64,000 bases of DNA from Celeribacter baekdonensis B30. Lineage in GTDB: Bacteria; Pseudomonadota; Alphaproteobacteria; Rhodobacterales; Rhodobacteraceae. Every line of letters starts with the position of its first letter. Positions within the stretch are counted from its first letter, which is position 1. The notes beneath the pieces are model-generated. The model saw only the letters and a list, made by a program, of their open reading frames with translations, was not told the DNA's origin and did not search any database. Shown here one piece after another: positions 54,028-62,791 of the stretch. The position numbers and the translations under genes were made by a program. The DNA lies in NCBI RefSeq assembly GCF_000299875.1, contig NZ_AMRK01000011.1, positions 1-64,000 of the forward strand, written 5' to 3'.

Positions 54028-54726
54028 TTAACGCCGCCGCAACCGCGCGATAATCCGCCCCAAAGCCCCTGGCACCAAAAGCGCCGCCGTTCCAAAGCCC
54101 GCAACAAAGCCCGCGAGTTTTGCGACCCAATCGAGAGAGCCGCCGAACAACAGGCCAAAAACCAATTGCAGCCCCATCAACAATCCGATCAGGGTGAAGG
54201 CCCGCATCCGGTTTTCCTGCATCCGACCAAGGCCAAGCCAGAGGATAAACGTGTAGGCACCGATGAAACCGTACGCCGCAGGGTAAGCGCCCAAAAGCGG
54301 CTGAGCTGTGCTTAAAACCAGACCATAGATCAGCGCGCCGAACAGGGTCGAGGCGAAGAAAATCACGAAGACCGCGACATTGCCAAAGGTCTCGCCGACC
54401 ATTTTGCCCAGAGCCAAAATAAAGACGATCGCCATCAGCGCATGGGTCAAGGAATAATGCACAAATGCGTAGCTCAGGAACCGGATCACATGCTCAAGCG
54501 GCCAAGTGCCTTGCGTGCGCATCGCCTCAAAAACGGTGTCAAAGAACCCGTAATCCTCCATTGCGGCAATCCGCCAGCCCACCGCATCGGGACCACCGAT
54601 GATGCCATAAGAGCCGATTTGAAACAGCGCCTCGATGCCACCCAGCACCAAAGCCAGCGCCACCACCGCAGGCGGCAAAGTGTTAAACGGCAATTCGGGA
54701 CGATGCTCGGAGGGGGTGTCATTCAT
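54028..54726 (-). CDS. Rhomboid-fold membrane protein without catalytic residues
   Basis: A 232-residue inner-membrane protein with about six hydrophobic spans and the general rhomboid layout: the His-containing second span (YAFVHYSLTHALMAIV, residues 86-101), the G-x-x-x-G rich fourth span and the final AxLxGFxAG span. The catalytic positions differ: the serine motif GxSG reads GAYP at residues 146-149 (aligned by the following AAYGFIGA), and the catalytic AH(L/V)GG reads AKLAG at 202-206. Both serine and histidine of the dyad are therefore replaced, so it should not be a protease. A scaffold or chaperone role like other pseudo-rhomboids is possible. Confidence 0.85.
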   Translation of the reverse strand: MNDTPSEHRPELPFNTLPPAVVALALVLGGIEALFQIGSYGIIGGPDAVGWRIAAMEDYGFFDTVFEAMRTQGTWPLEHVIRFLSYAFVHYSLTHALMAIVFILALGKMVGETFGNVAVFVIFFASTLFGALIYGLVLSTAQPLLGAYPAAYGFIGAYTFILWLGLGRMQENRMRAFTLIGLLMGLQLVFGLLFGGSLDWVAKLAGFVAGFGTAALLVPGALGRIIARLRRR

Positions 54727-54804
54727 TTTCGGGGGCTTTCCTTGACGCGTTCGTCCTGCATAGGTAAGCGATGATCACCTAACAATCCAGTGACGGAGTT
54801 CCAG

Positions 54805-55821
54805 ATGGAGAAGCTCGCCTTCACCCCCCGTGTTTTTTCGGGGATCAAGCCTTCGGGCGGGCTCACACTCGGCAACTACTTGGGCGCGATCAAGCGTTTC
54901 GTAGATATGCAGGGCGGTGAGTTCGAAACCATCTATTGCGTGGTGGACATGCACGCGATCACTGTTTGGCAAGACCCCGAGGATCTGCGCCATGCGACCC
55001 GTGAAGTGGCCGCAGGCTACCTTGCGGCGGGCATCGACCCGGAGAAATCGGTCTTGTTCAATCAGTCTCGTGTGTCGGCCCATGCGGAGCTCGGTTGGCT
55101 GCTCAACTGTGTCGCCCGCGTCGGGTGGATGAACCGGATGACGCAGTTCAAGGACAAGGCGGGTAAAAACGCCGAAAACGTGTCGCTTGGGCTCTATGCC
55201 TATCCTTCACTGATGGCTGCGGATATTTTGCTCTATCACGCGACCCATGTGCCCGTGGGCGAGGATCAAAAGCAACACGTCGAATTGACCCGCGACATCG
55301 CCAACAAGTTCAACCACGATTACAAGGTCGATTTCTTCCCGGAAACCATCCCGGTGATCGAAGGCCCGGCGATGCGTGTGATGAACCTGCGCGATGGGAC
55401 CAAGAAAATGTCCAAATCGGGTGAATCAGACATGGAACGCGTCAATATGACCGACGACGCCGACACGATTGCGAAAAAGTTCAAAAAGGCCAAATCAGAT
55501 GCGGATGTGTTGCCCGAAGAGATGGAAGGCCTTGCGGGCCGCCCGGACGCGCGCAACCTGGTGAACATCTACGCGGGTCTGTCCAATATGACTGGCGAAG
55601 AGGTTTTGGCGGTCTATGGCGGCCAAGGGTGGGGCAAGTTCAAACCCGATCTGGCCGAGCTTGCGGTCGAAAAACTCGCGCCGATTTCAAGCGAAATGAA
55701 ACGCCTGATGAATGACCCGGCAGAGATTGACCGGATCATGGCGAAAGGCGCGAACAAGGCCAATGAGATCGCCCAGCCGATCCTCAATAAGACCTTTGAG
55801 ATCATGGGCTTCGTGCGCTAA
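54805..55821 (+). CDS. trpS: Tryptophan-tRNA ligase
   Basis: Charges tRNA-Trp. The 338-residue class I synthetase has the HIGH-equivalent [17 protein letters not shown] near residue 12, the [20 protein letters not shown] block near 140 and KMSKS near 204. ATG at 54805 is chosen over GTG at 54790 because GGAG stands eight bases before it and [13 protein letters not shown] is a normal N-terminus. Divergent from the rhomboid gene and followed by a strong two-way terminator. Confidence 0.96.
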   Translation: MEKLAFTPRVFSGIKPSGGLTLGNYLGAIKRFVDMQGGEFETIYCVVDMHAITVWQDPEDLRHATREVAAGYLAAGIDPEKSVLFNQSRVSAHAELGWLLNCVARVGWMNRMTQFKDKAGKNAENVSLGLYAYPSLMAADILLYHATHVPVGEDQKQHVELTRDIANKFNHDYKVDFFPETIPVIEGPAMRVMNLRDGTKKMSKSGESDMERVNMTDDADTIAKKFKKAKSDADVLPEEMEGLAGRPDARNLVNIYAGLSNMTGEEVLAVYGGQGWGKFKPDLAELAVEKLAPISSEMKRLMNDPAEIDRIMAKGANKANEIAQPILNKTFEIMGFVR

Positions 55822-55842
55822 ACAACGCGTCCCACTCAAAAC

Positions 55843-55874
55843 AAAAGGGCGCCCAATGAGGCGCCCTTTTCGTT
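55843..55874. terminator. Two-way terminator between trpS and the L,D-transpeptidase gene
   Basis: AAAAGGGCGCC pairs perfectly over 11 bases with GGCGCCCTTTT around a six-base loop. A-runs on one side and T-runs on the other make it effective on both strands, and the flanking genes are convergent. Confidence 0.92.
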
Positions 55875-55893
55875 TTCATTGCGGTCCAAAACC

Positions 55894-56478
55894 TCAAACC
55901 AGCTTCACCTGTGTGCCCACTGCCACGCGGGGGTAGAGATCGGCAATCATCTCGTTATAGAGGCCGATACAGCCATCCGACGAGCGCCGCCCGATCTTGC
56001 GTGTGTCATGGGTGCCATGGATGCGGTAATATTGCCACGACAGGTACAAAGCATGGGTGCCAAGCGGGTTTTGCGGTCCGGCGGGCACAGTGACCGGCAG
56101 GCTCGGGTCGCGCTCGCGCATCGACGGCGTCGGGGTCCAGGTCGGCCCCTCCACCTTTTTGATCACCTCTGTGTAGCCGCGTTTGGTCAGTTCCTCAGAG
56201 ATCGGCACCGAGGTTGGATAAAGTTTATACGACCCATCCGCAGCCCAAAAATGCAGAGCACGGCTCACCGTATCGGCGACAATCGCACCCTTTCCCAAGC
56301 TGTCGAAATGCTCGTGCCAATCAATCCGGCGAAAACTTGAGATATTGCGGCGGGCATTTTGAGGCGCTTGCAATTCATCTGGCAGGGTCAACCCGATCTC
56401 TTGGGCAAAGGCGGCTTTGGCGAGAAAGGGCGTCGCGAAGCTCAGCGCCAAAAACTTACGTCTTTTCAAATCGCTCAT
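55894..56478 (-). CDS. L,D-transpeptidase (YkuD domain)
   Basis: Crosslinks or anchors peptidoglycan through meso-diaminopimelate residues, in the periplasm. The 194-residue protein has an N-terminal export signal (KRRKFLALSFATPFLAKAAFA region, residues 5-25) and the YkuD catalytic signature: HGTHDTRKIGRR followed by SSDGCIGLYN, with the nucleophile cysteine near residue 168. A paired-lysine/arginine start could indicate Tat-type export. The start at 56478 is chosen because the frame back to 56532 adds residues without signal-peptide logic. Confidence 0.92.
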   Translation of the reverse strand: MSDLKRRKFLALSFATPFLAKAAFAQEIGLTLPDELQAPQNARRNISSFRRIDWHEHFDSLGKGAIVADTVSRALHFWAADGSYKLYPTSVPISEELTKRGYTEVIKKVEGPTWTPTPSMRERDPSLPVTVPAGPQNPLGTHALYLSWQYYRIHGTHDTRKIGRRSSDGCIGLYNEMIADLYPRVAVGTQVKLV

Positions 56479-56861
56479 GTGAATGTCCTCGTCTTTTGTG
56501 CGTTGTGGGCACAAAACAGACCCATGCGGCAAAGCTCAAATCACGATAGGGTTAACTGGCCGATGAGCGGCGCAAACGCGGCTCTGATGTCACAGAAGGG
56601 ATTCAAACCTGCCCTAAGTTAGGCTTGCAGCGCATCAGAATCATGGCCCGTCCCCGCCAAAGCGCATGCCCTTGCGCGTGATGTGCGCGGCTTGATCCGT
56701 TTCCCCGACAGATCAGCACCCGTTGACCCTCGGCTCTTAGGAGCCGGGGGTTTTTGGGGATCATCCCTCCATTGTATCGCGCACTGGCGGTTGCGTCGCG
56801 CGCGTAGCTCGGTCATCATCCGGCAAAGCCCAAAGATCGGGCGCCACTCAAAGAGGCCAGT
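56479..56861. other. 383-base gap before the universal stress gene
   Basis: No protein gene is supported here. Visible structures are a short palindrome CCTAA-G-TTAGG at 56613-56623, a GCGCA...TGCGC pairing between about 56660 and 56690, and a terminator-like hairpin at 56731-56755. Together the last two could be a small RNA or a leader region of the downstream usp-DUF2267 pair; a tRNA was looked for and not found. Confidence 0.4.
56731..56755 (+). terminator. Terminator-like hairpin in a gene-free gap
   Basis: CGGCTC pairs with GAGCCG around a TTAG loop, with partial extension of the stem by CC/GG, and is followed by GGGG and TTTTT. It lies about 105 bases upstream of usp and far from the previous plus-strand gene, so it would end a short transcript or act as an attenuator. 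Confidence 0.6.
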
Positions 56862-57317
56862 ATGCGCAAGTTTCTCGTCATCCTTGATGACAGTCGCGAA
56901 TGTCTCAATGCCATGCGGTTTGCGGCGATGCGCGCCGCGAAATCGAACGGTGGTGTGACAATCCTCTCAATCATTCCGCCCGAGGAATTCAACCATTGGA
57001 TCGGTGTCGCGGATTTGATGCGCGAAGAGACCCGTGACCGCATCATCGCCCATTACGAAGTCTTCGCCAAATGGATGCGCGACCGACAGGGCATTGATCC
57101 GGAATTGGTGATCCGCGAAGGCGAAGCGGTGCATGAAATCCTGTCTCAAATCAAGGAAGACCCATCCATCGGCGTGTTGGTTTTGGGCGCGGGCACAGAG
57201 AAATCCGGCCCCGGTCCGCTCATTTCGGCAATGATGAAACAGGCGGGGTTTTTACCGATCCCGATGACGCTTGTGCCCGGCGAGATGTCGAAAGAGCGGT
57301 TGGAGGCGGTGACCTGA
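56862..57317 (+). CDS. Universal stress protein
   Basis: A 151-residue Usp-family protein. The N-terminal MRKFLVILDDSRECLNAMRFA strand-helix unit and the C-terminal nucleotide loop LVLGAGTEKSGPGPLISAM (G-2x-G-9x-G-S type, near residue 105-123, with slight change) suggest ATP binding. Its target is unknown. The DUF2267 gene starts one base after its stop, so the two are cotranscribed. Confidence 0.9.
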   Translation: MRKFLVILDDSRECLNAMRFAAMRAAKSNGGVTILSIIPPEEFNHWIGVADLMREETRDRIIAHYEVFAKWMRDRQGIDPELVIREGEAVHEILSQIKEDPSIGVLVLGAGTEKSGPGPLISAMMKQAGFLPIPMTLVPGEMSKERLEAVT

Positions 57318-57318
57318 G

Positions 57319-57783
57319 ATGCCGATGCCATGGACATACCGACATTCCGAAAAAGAGTTTAAATCTTTTCTCAAGGATGCAAGGGACCGGATGGGACCGG
57401 TTCTTGAGAGTGACAAGATGGCCTATACCGCGGTCGACGGGGTGCTGCATGTGTTTCGCCGTCGCCTGACCCCACCGCAGGTGATTGCCTTTGGCGATGT
57501 CTTACCTTCCAGTTTGCGAGCGATGTTGGTCTATGGCTGGAATGTGGACGCAGTGCCTTTGCCCTTTGGCGCTCGTTCAGAGATGATCCGCGAGGCGCAG
57601 GAGTTGCGCCAGACCCACAATATCACGCCGCTCAATGTGATCGAAGCCACGGGGTACGCCCTATGGCGACATGTAAACCATCGCGATTTGACGCGGGTTT
57701 TAACCCATATTGGCCCTGAGGCTGTGATGTTTTGGCATGTGCCGGGAGTGTCGGAGAAAGAGTTGCAGCAACAGATCGTTTAG
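57319..57783 (+). CDS. DUF2267-like protein
   Basis: A 154-residue soluble protein resembling DUF2267, helical, function unknown. The PWTYRHSEKEFKSFLKDARDRM opening, YTAVDGVLHVFRRRLTPPQV near residue 36 and the AFGDVLPSSLRAMLVYGW helix-turn block near 58 are the recognisable parts. Starts one base after the usp stop. A second half (ITPLNVIEATGYALWRHVNH) repeats the same general pattern, as in other members. Confidence 0.75.
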   Translation: MPMPWTYRHSEKEFKSFLKDARDRMGPVLESDKMAYTAVDGVLHVFRRRLTPPQVIAFGDVLPSSLRAMLVYGWNVDAVPLPFGARSEMIREAQELRQTHNITPLNVIEATGYALWRHVNHRDLTRVLTHIGPEAVMFWHVPGVSEKELQQQIV

Positions 57784-57805
57784 GTGTGCTGACTTTGCCC
57801 CGGCA

Positions 57806-57820
57806 TTAGAATCATTCTAA
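57806..57820. promoter_or_regulatory. Irr/ICE-like palindrome before nfuA
   Basis: TTAGAAT-C-ATTCTAA is a perfect 7+1+7 palindrome matching the iron control element bound by Irr in alphaproteobacteria. It stands four bases before a TTGACT -35-like element and 60 bases before nfuA, so binding would cover the promoter. Iron-dependent control of iron-sulfur assembly is expected from this site. Confidence 0.65.
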
Positions 57821-57879
57821 AACTTGACTTTTGCGGACCAAACGCGCATATCCGACTATGATCCTAAGGAATATCCGAA

Positions 57880-58443
57880 ATGTTCATTCAGACCGAATCC
57901 ACACCGAACCCCGCAACCTTGAAATTCTTGCCCGGTCAGACCGTGCTTGAGGCCGGAACTGCAGACTTTCCCACAGCAGACTCTGCCGCTGCATCGCCAT
58001 TGGCGCAGCGTGTGTTTGCGGTCGGCAACGTCACCGGCGTGTTTTTGGGCTCCGATTTCGTCACCGTGACCAAAGAGGACGCCACCGATTGGGACCATAT
58101 CAAACCTGCCATCCTTGGCGCGATCATGGAACATTTCCAATCCGGCGCACAGGTCATGGACACACACGCCAGTGCCGCTGGCGGGCATGCAGAGCATGAC
58201 GGACCCGACAGCGAGATCGTCAAACAGATCAAAGAATTGCTCGACACCCGTGTGCGCCCCGCCGTGGCCCAAGACGGCGGCGACATCACGTTCCACGGTT
58301 TTGATCGTGGCATTGTTTACCTACATATGCAGGGCGCATGCGCGGGCTGCCCCTCTTCGACCCTGACGTTGAAAATGGGCATCGAAAACCTGTTGCGCCA
58401 TTACATCCCCGAGGTGCTCGAAGTGCGCCCCGTCGCGGCCTAA
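57880..58443 (+). CDS. nfuA: NfuA-type iron-sulfur cluster carrier
   Basis: Delivers assembled iron-sulfur clusters to target enzymes. The 187-residue protein has an N-terminal Nfu_N domain (MFIQTESTPNPATLKFLPGQ) and a C-terminal NifU domain with the cluster-binding CxxC in GACAGCPSS near residue 153 and the RPAVAQDGGDI block before it. Lies behind an Irr/ICE-like palindrome. rimI follows within ten bases. Confidence 0.95.
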   Translation: MFIQTESTPNPATLKFLPGQTVLEAGTADFPTADSAAASPLAQRVFAVGNVTGVFLGSDFVTVTKEDATDWDHIKPAILGAIMEHFQSGAQVMDTHASAAGGHAEHDGPDSEIVKQIKELLDTRVRPAVAQDGGDITFHGFDRGIVYLHMQGACAGCPSSTLTLKMGIENLLRHYIPEVLEVRPVAA

Positions 58444-58452
58444 GTGTCTGAG

Positions 58453-58875
58453 ATGACAGCCGAGGAGCTTGCCGCGCTCCACTCTGCCAGTTTTCAAACG
58501 CCCCGCCCATGGTCTGCCAAAGACTTCGCGGGGCTTTTGTCTATGCGCGAGAATTTTATCATCACAGGCGATGGCCCCTCTTTCATCATGGGACGCTATG
58601 CCGCCCATGAGGCCGAAGTTTTGACCCTCGCCGTCCATCCCGAAGCTCGGGGCCGTGGCTTGGGCCGGGTGATGTTGCGCGCCTATGAGGAAGAGGCAAG
58701 ATCGCGCCTCGCCTTGATGTCATTCTTGGAAGTGGCGGAGAATAACACCGTCGCCATTTCGCTCTATCTTTCCGAAGGCTATAGCGAATCTGGTCGGCGT
58801 CCGCACTACTACACCACCTCCAAGAATGAGAAAATCGACGCATTGGTCCTGTCCAAGCCTCTAAAACATACGTGA
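58453..58875 (+). CDS. rimI: Ribosomal protein alanine N-acetyltransferase-like (GNAT)
   Basis: A 140-residue GNAT acetyltransferase most like RimI, which acetylates the N-terminus of ribosomal protein S18. It has the TPRPWSAKDF substrate-side block near residue 15, the acetyl-CoA loop HPEARGRGLGRVML near 62-75 and the VAENNTVAISLYLSEGY helix-turn near 95. ATG at 58453 gives the normal N-terminus; a GTG at 58444 immediately after the nfuA stop is possible. In related genomes tsaB usually stands between nfuA and rimI; it is missing here. Confidence 0.85.
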   Translation: MTAEELAALHSASFQTPRPWSAKDFAGLLSMRENFIITGDGPSFIMGRYAAHEAEVLTLAVHPEARGRGLGRVMLRAYEEEARSRLALMSFLEVAENNTVAISLYLSEGYSESGRRPHYYTTSKNEKIDALVLSKPLKHT

Positions 58876-59081
58876 CCCCACGTCACAAAGCGCTGGAATG
58901 CCCAATCTCCCTCCATTGCGCGACCAAACGGTCAAAAATGGTAAAATGTGTATTGACCCTCCCTCTGTGACGCGCCCTAATCTCGCTATACTGCGAGACG
59001 ATTTGCTCGCTCCATGGGCATGTGACTTGTTTTCAGACGAGGGACTGCCCCAATAGTTTAAATACCCAACGGGAGATACCC

Positions 59082-60071
59082 ATGACCCTGACCAAAACAC
59101 TCCTCGGCGCAGCTGCTGCTCTGGCCCTGACCTCTGGTGCAGCTTTGGCCGATCCGGCGATCATCTTTGACCTTGGCGGCAAATTTGACAAATCTTTTAA
59201 CGAAGCCGCGTTTAATGGTGCCGAGCGTTGGGCCAAGGAAACCGGCGGGAGCTACCGCGACGTCGAGCTGCAATCGGACGCGCAGCGCGAACAGTACCTG
59301 CGCAACTTCGCGGAAAAAGGCTTTAACCCGATCGTGATGGCAGGCTTCTCCTTCGCCACCGCGCTTGAAACCGTTGCCGCCGATTTCCCGGACACCAAAT
59401 TCGCCATCATTGACATGGTCGTGGATGCGCCGAACGTGCGCTCCGTGGTGTTCAACGAACAAGAGGGCTCCTATCTGGCCGGGATCGCCGCAGCTTATGC
59501 CGCCAAAGGCGACACCGTGTCCTTTGTGGGCGGCATGGACATCCCGCTGATCTCCAAATTCGCCTGTGGCTATGCCGAAGGCTTCAAATCCGTGAAACCC
59601 GAAGGCAAGGTCATCGTCAACATGACCGGCACCACACCTGCGGCTTGGAACGATCCGGTGAAGGGCGGCGAATTGACCCGCGCGCAAAAATCCGCGGGTT
59701 CTGAAGTCGTGTTCGCGGCGGCTGGCGGCACCGGTCTTGGTGTTCTGCAAACCGCAGCCGATGAGGGCATGTTGTCCATCGGCGTCGATAGCAACCAAAA
59801 CTACCTCCAGCCCGGCTCGGTTTTGACCTCCATGGTCAAACGCGTCGACAACGCTGTGTATGATGCCTTCACCCAAGGCGAGAACCTTGAGACTGGCATC
59901 AATGTCATGGGCCTGTCCAACGACGGTGTTGGCGTTGCGATGGATGAATATAACGCTGCCCTGATCACGCCTGAGATGAAAGCGGCCATCGACGAGGCCA
60001 CCGCAAAAATCATTTCCGGCGAAGTTGTGGTGCACGACTACATGTCCGACGAATCCTGCCCGGCATTTTAA
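59082..60071 (+). CDS. BMP-family substrate-binding protein (system 2)
   Basis: A 329-residue periplasmic binding protein with a Sec signal peptide (residues 1-23, ending GAALA) and the PnrA/BmpA fold: IIFDLGGKFDKSFNEAAF near 27, VMAGFSFATALE near 85, VVFNEQEGSYLAGIAAAYAA near 124, VGGMDIPLISKFACGY near 150 and IGVDSNQNYLQPG near 232. The set is closer to nucleoside-binding BMP proteins than system 1. It heads a four-gene importer operon. Confidence 0.94.
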   Translation: MTLTKTLLGAAAALALTSGAALADPAIIFDLGGKFDKSFNEAAFNGAERWAKETGGSYRDVELQSDAQREQYLRNFAEKGFNPIVMAGFSFATALETVAADFPDTKFAIIDMVVDAPNVRSVVFNEQEGSYLAGIAAAYAAKGDTVSFVGGMDIPLISKFACGYAEGFKSVKPEGKVIVNMTGTTPAAWNDPVKGGELTRAQKSAGSEVVFAAAGGTGLGVLQTAADEGMLSIGVDSNQNYLQPGSVLTSMVKRVDNAVYDAFTQGENLETGINVMGLSNDGVGVAMDEYNAALITPEMKAAIDEATAKIISGEVVVHDYMSDESCPAF

Positions 60072-60084
60072 GGGCAGCTGTCGC

Positions 60085-61695
60085 ATGAGCGTCCAGTCTG
60101 AAGCGGGGCGGCAGGCAACTGCCGCCCCCACCGCTTCCACCGCCCCCATTGACGCGCCAGCGATTGAACTGCGCGGGATTTCCAAAGCCTTTGGCCCGGT
60201 TCAGGCCAATAAGGACATCTCGATCACGGTCAAAAAAGGCACGGTCCACGGCATCATCGGCGAAAACGGCGCGGGAAAATCCACGCTGATGTCGATCCTC
60301 TATGGCTTTTACAAAGCCGATGCGGGGACCATCCACATCAAGGGCCAAGAGGTCCAGATTGCCGACAGCCAAGCCGCGATTTCCGCTGGCATCGGCATGG
60401 TGTTCCAGCATTTTAAACTGGTCGAAAACTTCACCGTACTCGAAAATGTCATTCTGGGCGCAGAAGATGGCGGATTGCTCAAACCCTCGCTGGCGAAAGC
60501 CCGCACACTTTTAAAGCAACTCTCTGATGAATATCAACTTTCTGTCGATCCAGACGCTTTGATCGAAGATCTCTCTGTGGGCCATCAGCAACGGGTTGAG
60601 ATCCTCAAAGCGCTCTATCGGCAGGCGGACATCCTGATTTTGGACGAACCCACTGGGGTGCTGACCCCAGCCGAGGCGGACCATTTGTTCCGTATTCTCG
60701 AAGGGCTGAAAGAACAGGGCAAAACCATCATCTTGATCACCCATAAACTACGCGAAATCATGGAGATCACCGATACGGTGTCCGTGATGCGCCGGGGGGA
60801 GATGACCGCAACAGTGCAGACCGCCGACACCACCCCCGAAGACCTGGCCGAACTGATGGTCGGGCGCAAAGTCTTGCTTCATGTTGAGAAAAAACCCGCC
60901 ACACCGGGCGCGCAGATTCTGGAAATTGAAAACCTGCATGTTGTTGATGAGCAGGGTGTGGAACGGGTAAAAGGCATTGATTTGCATGTGCGCGCCGGTG
61001 AAATCCTTGGGATTTGTGGCGTGGCGGGCAATGGTCAAACCGAACTATTGGAGGTTTTGGGCGGCTATCAAAACGGCACGGGCACGATCCGTCTCAACGG
61101 CGAAGAGATCGACCTGACGGGCAAAAACTCCGACGGCCAATCGCGCCGTGCCCGCGGGATTTCGCATGTGCCGGAGGACCGGCATGATGAGGGGCTGATC
61201 CTGAACTTCCAAGCCTGGGAAAACATGGTGTTTGGCTATCACCACGCACCTGAATATCAAAAAAACCGCTTTTTGATGGACAATGCCGCAATCAAGGCAA
61301 TGACCCAAGAGAGCATGACCAAATTCGACGTGCGCCCGCCGAACCCCAAGCTGGAGGCCAAAAGTTTTTCCGGCGGCAACCAGCAAAAAATCGTGTTGGC
61401 CCGCGAAATCGAGCGCAACCCCGACCTGTTGTTGATCGGCCAGCCGACGCGCGGGGTCGATATTGGCGCCATCGAATTCATTCACCAACAGATCGTACAT
61501 CTGCGCGACGCGGGCAAAGCCATCCTATTGGTGTCGGTGGAACTCGATGAAATCCTGTCGCTGAGTGACCGGATTGCGGTGATGTTTGACGGTAAGATCA
61601 TGGGCGAACGCCTGCCCTCTGAGACCAATGAAGGCGAGCTTGGCCTGATGATGGCCGGGATTGCCGAAGAAAACCCGGGGGAGGCAGGTCAATGA
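60085..61695 (+). CDS. ABC importer ATP-binding protein, BMP/nucleoside type (system 2)
   Basis: A 536-residue double-ABC ATPase. Domain 1: Walker A GENGAGKST at residues 59-67, signature LSVGHQQRVEI near 165 and Walker B ILILDEPTGVLTP. Domain 2: GVAGNGQTELL near 312 and signature FSGGNQQKIVLARE near 425. An Ala/Pro/Thr-rich stretch of about 25 residues precedes domain 1. Starts 13 bases after the binding-protein stop and overlaps the permease gene (ATGA). It is a paralogue of the ATPase at 22.8 kb. Confidence 0.93.
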   Translation: MSVQSEAGRQATAAPTASTAPIDAPAIELRGISKAFGPVQANKDISITVKKGTVHGIIGENGAGKSTLMSILYGFYKADAGTIHIKGQEVQIADSQAAISAGIGMVFQHFKLVENFTVLENVILGAEDGGLLKPSLAKARTLLKQLSDEYQLSVDPDALIEDLSVGHQQRVEILKALYRQADILILDEPTGVLTPAEADHLFRILEGLKEQGKTIILITHKLREIMEITDTVSVMRRGEMTATVQTADTTPEDLAELMVGRKVLLHVEKKPATPGAQILEIENLHVVDEQGVERVKGIDLHVRAGEILGICGVAGNGQTELLEVLGGYQNGTGTIRLNGEEIDLTGKNSDGQSRRARGISHVPEDRHDEGLILNFQAWENMVFGYHHAPEYQKNRFLMDNAAIKAMTQESMTKFDVRPPNPKLEAKSFSGGNQQKIVLAREIERNPDLLLIGQPTRGVDIGAIEFIHQQIVHLRDAGKAILLVSVELDEILSLSDRIAVMFDGKIMGERLPSETNEGELGLMMAGIAEENPGEAGQ

Positions 61696-62789
61696 ACAAA
61701 ATGCCAAAATGGGCGGACGCCGTCCTCATTCCGTTGATCTCGATCCTCTTGGCCTTTTTGCTGTCGGGCCTCGTGATCATGGCCATCGGCAAAGACCCGG
61801 TGATGGCTATCAAAACCATGGTGCAAGGCGCGTTTGGCAACTCAAACAACATCGGTTACACGCTTTATTACACCACCAATTTCATCTTCACCGGCCTCTC
61901 GGTCGCCGTCGCCTATCACGCCCGCTTGTTCAACATCGGCTCTGAAGGTCAGGCCGCATTGGGCGGTTTGGGGGTGGCACTTGTGTGCCTTTATGTGCCT
62001 TGGCCGCATTGGGCGATTGCCCTGCCTGCGGCGATGATCGGTGGCGCTGTGTTTGGCGCAGCTTGGGCGTTTATCCCCGCCTATCTTCAGGCCAAACGCG
62101 GCAGCCATATCGTCATCACCACCATCATGTTCAACTTTATCGGCTCCGCGCTAATCGGCTACATCCTGTTGAATTACCTCAAAGTTCCGGGGTCCATGTC
62201 GACGGAAAGCGCACGTTTTGGTGCTGGGGCGCATTTGCCGACTTTCCATGAAATGTTGGCGCCCTTTGGCATCGAGTTCAACAAAAACGCCCCCGTCAAC
62301 GTGTCCTTCCTGATCGCGCTTTTGGCGGCTGTTGGGTTCTATTTCCTGATCTGGCGCACCCGGCTCGGCTATGAAATCCGCGCCTATGGCCAATCGGAAA
62401 CGGCGGCGAAATACGCTGGCATCAACCCGGTGCGCATCGTCGTCATCGCCATGCTGATCTCGGGCGCTTTGTCCGGCCTGATGGCAATCAACAACGTGAT
62501 GGGCGAGGCCGAACGGTTGATCGACAACGCGGTCGAGGGCGCGGGCTTTATTGGCATTGCCGTGGCCCTGATGGGTCGCAACCACCCGATCGGGATCGTC
62601 TTGGCCGCGCTTTTGTTTGGCTTTTTGTACCAAGGCGGCGGCGAGCTCTCATTTTGGGAATCGATCCCGCGCGAACTGGTCGTGGTCATTCAGGCTTTGG
62701 TGATCATGTTCACCGGCGCGCTCGACAATATGGTGCGCGCGCCGCTTGAAAAACTGTTCATCGCCCTCAACAAGAAAAAGGAGGCGTGA
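61692..62789 (+). CDS. ABC importer permease, BMP/nucleoside type (system 2, first permease)
   Basis: A 365-residue polytopic permease of the BPD_transp_2 family. The block SVAVAYHARLFNIGSEGQAA near residue 70, the long membrane spans, and the ATPase-contact segment YGQSETAAKYAGINPVRIV near 233 match system 1's first permease in order. Overlaps the ATPase gene by four bases; its stop overlaps a GTG ahead of the next permease. Confidence 0.93.
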   Translation: MNKMPKWADAVLIPLISILLAFLLSGLVIMAIGKDPVMAIKTMVQGAFGNSNNIGYTLYYTTNFIFTGLSVAVAYHARLFNIGSEGQAALGGLGVALVCLYVPWPHWAIALPAAMIGGAVFGAAWAFIPAYLQAKRGSHIVITTIMFNFIGSALIGYILLNYLKVPGSMSTESARFGAGAHLPTFHEMLAPFGIEFNKNAPVNVSFLIALLAAVGFYFLIWRTRLGYEIRAYGQSETAAKYAGINPVRIVVIAMLISGALSGLMAINNVMGEAERLIDNAVEGAGFIGIAVALMGRNHPIGIVLAALLFGFLYQGGGELSFWESIPRELVVVIQALVIMFTGALDNMVRAPLEKLFIALNKKKEA

Positions 62790-62791
62790 GC

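Noticed and set aside
58876-59081. Purine riboswitch or PurR-type site before the second BMP importer
   Set aside because: No guanine/adenine riboswitch core was seen; GTGAC-N5-GTCAC at 58872-58886 is short and too near the rimI stop to be convincing.
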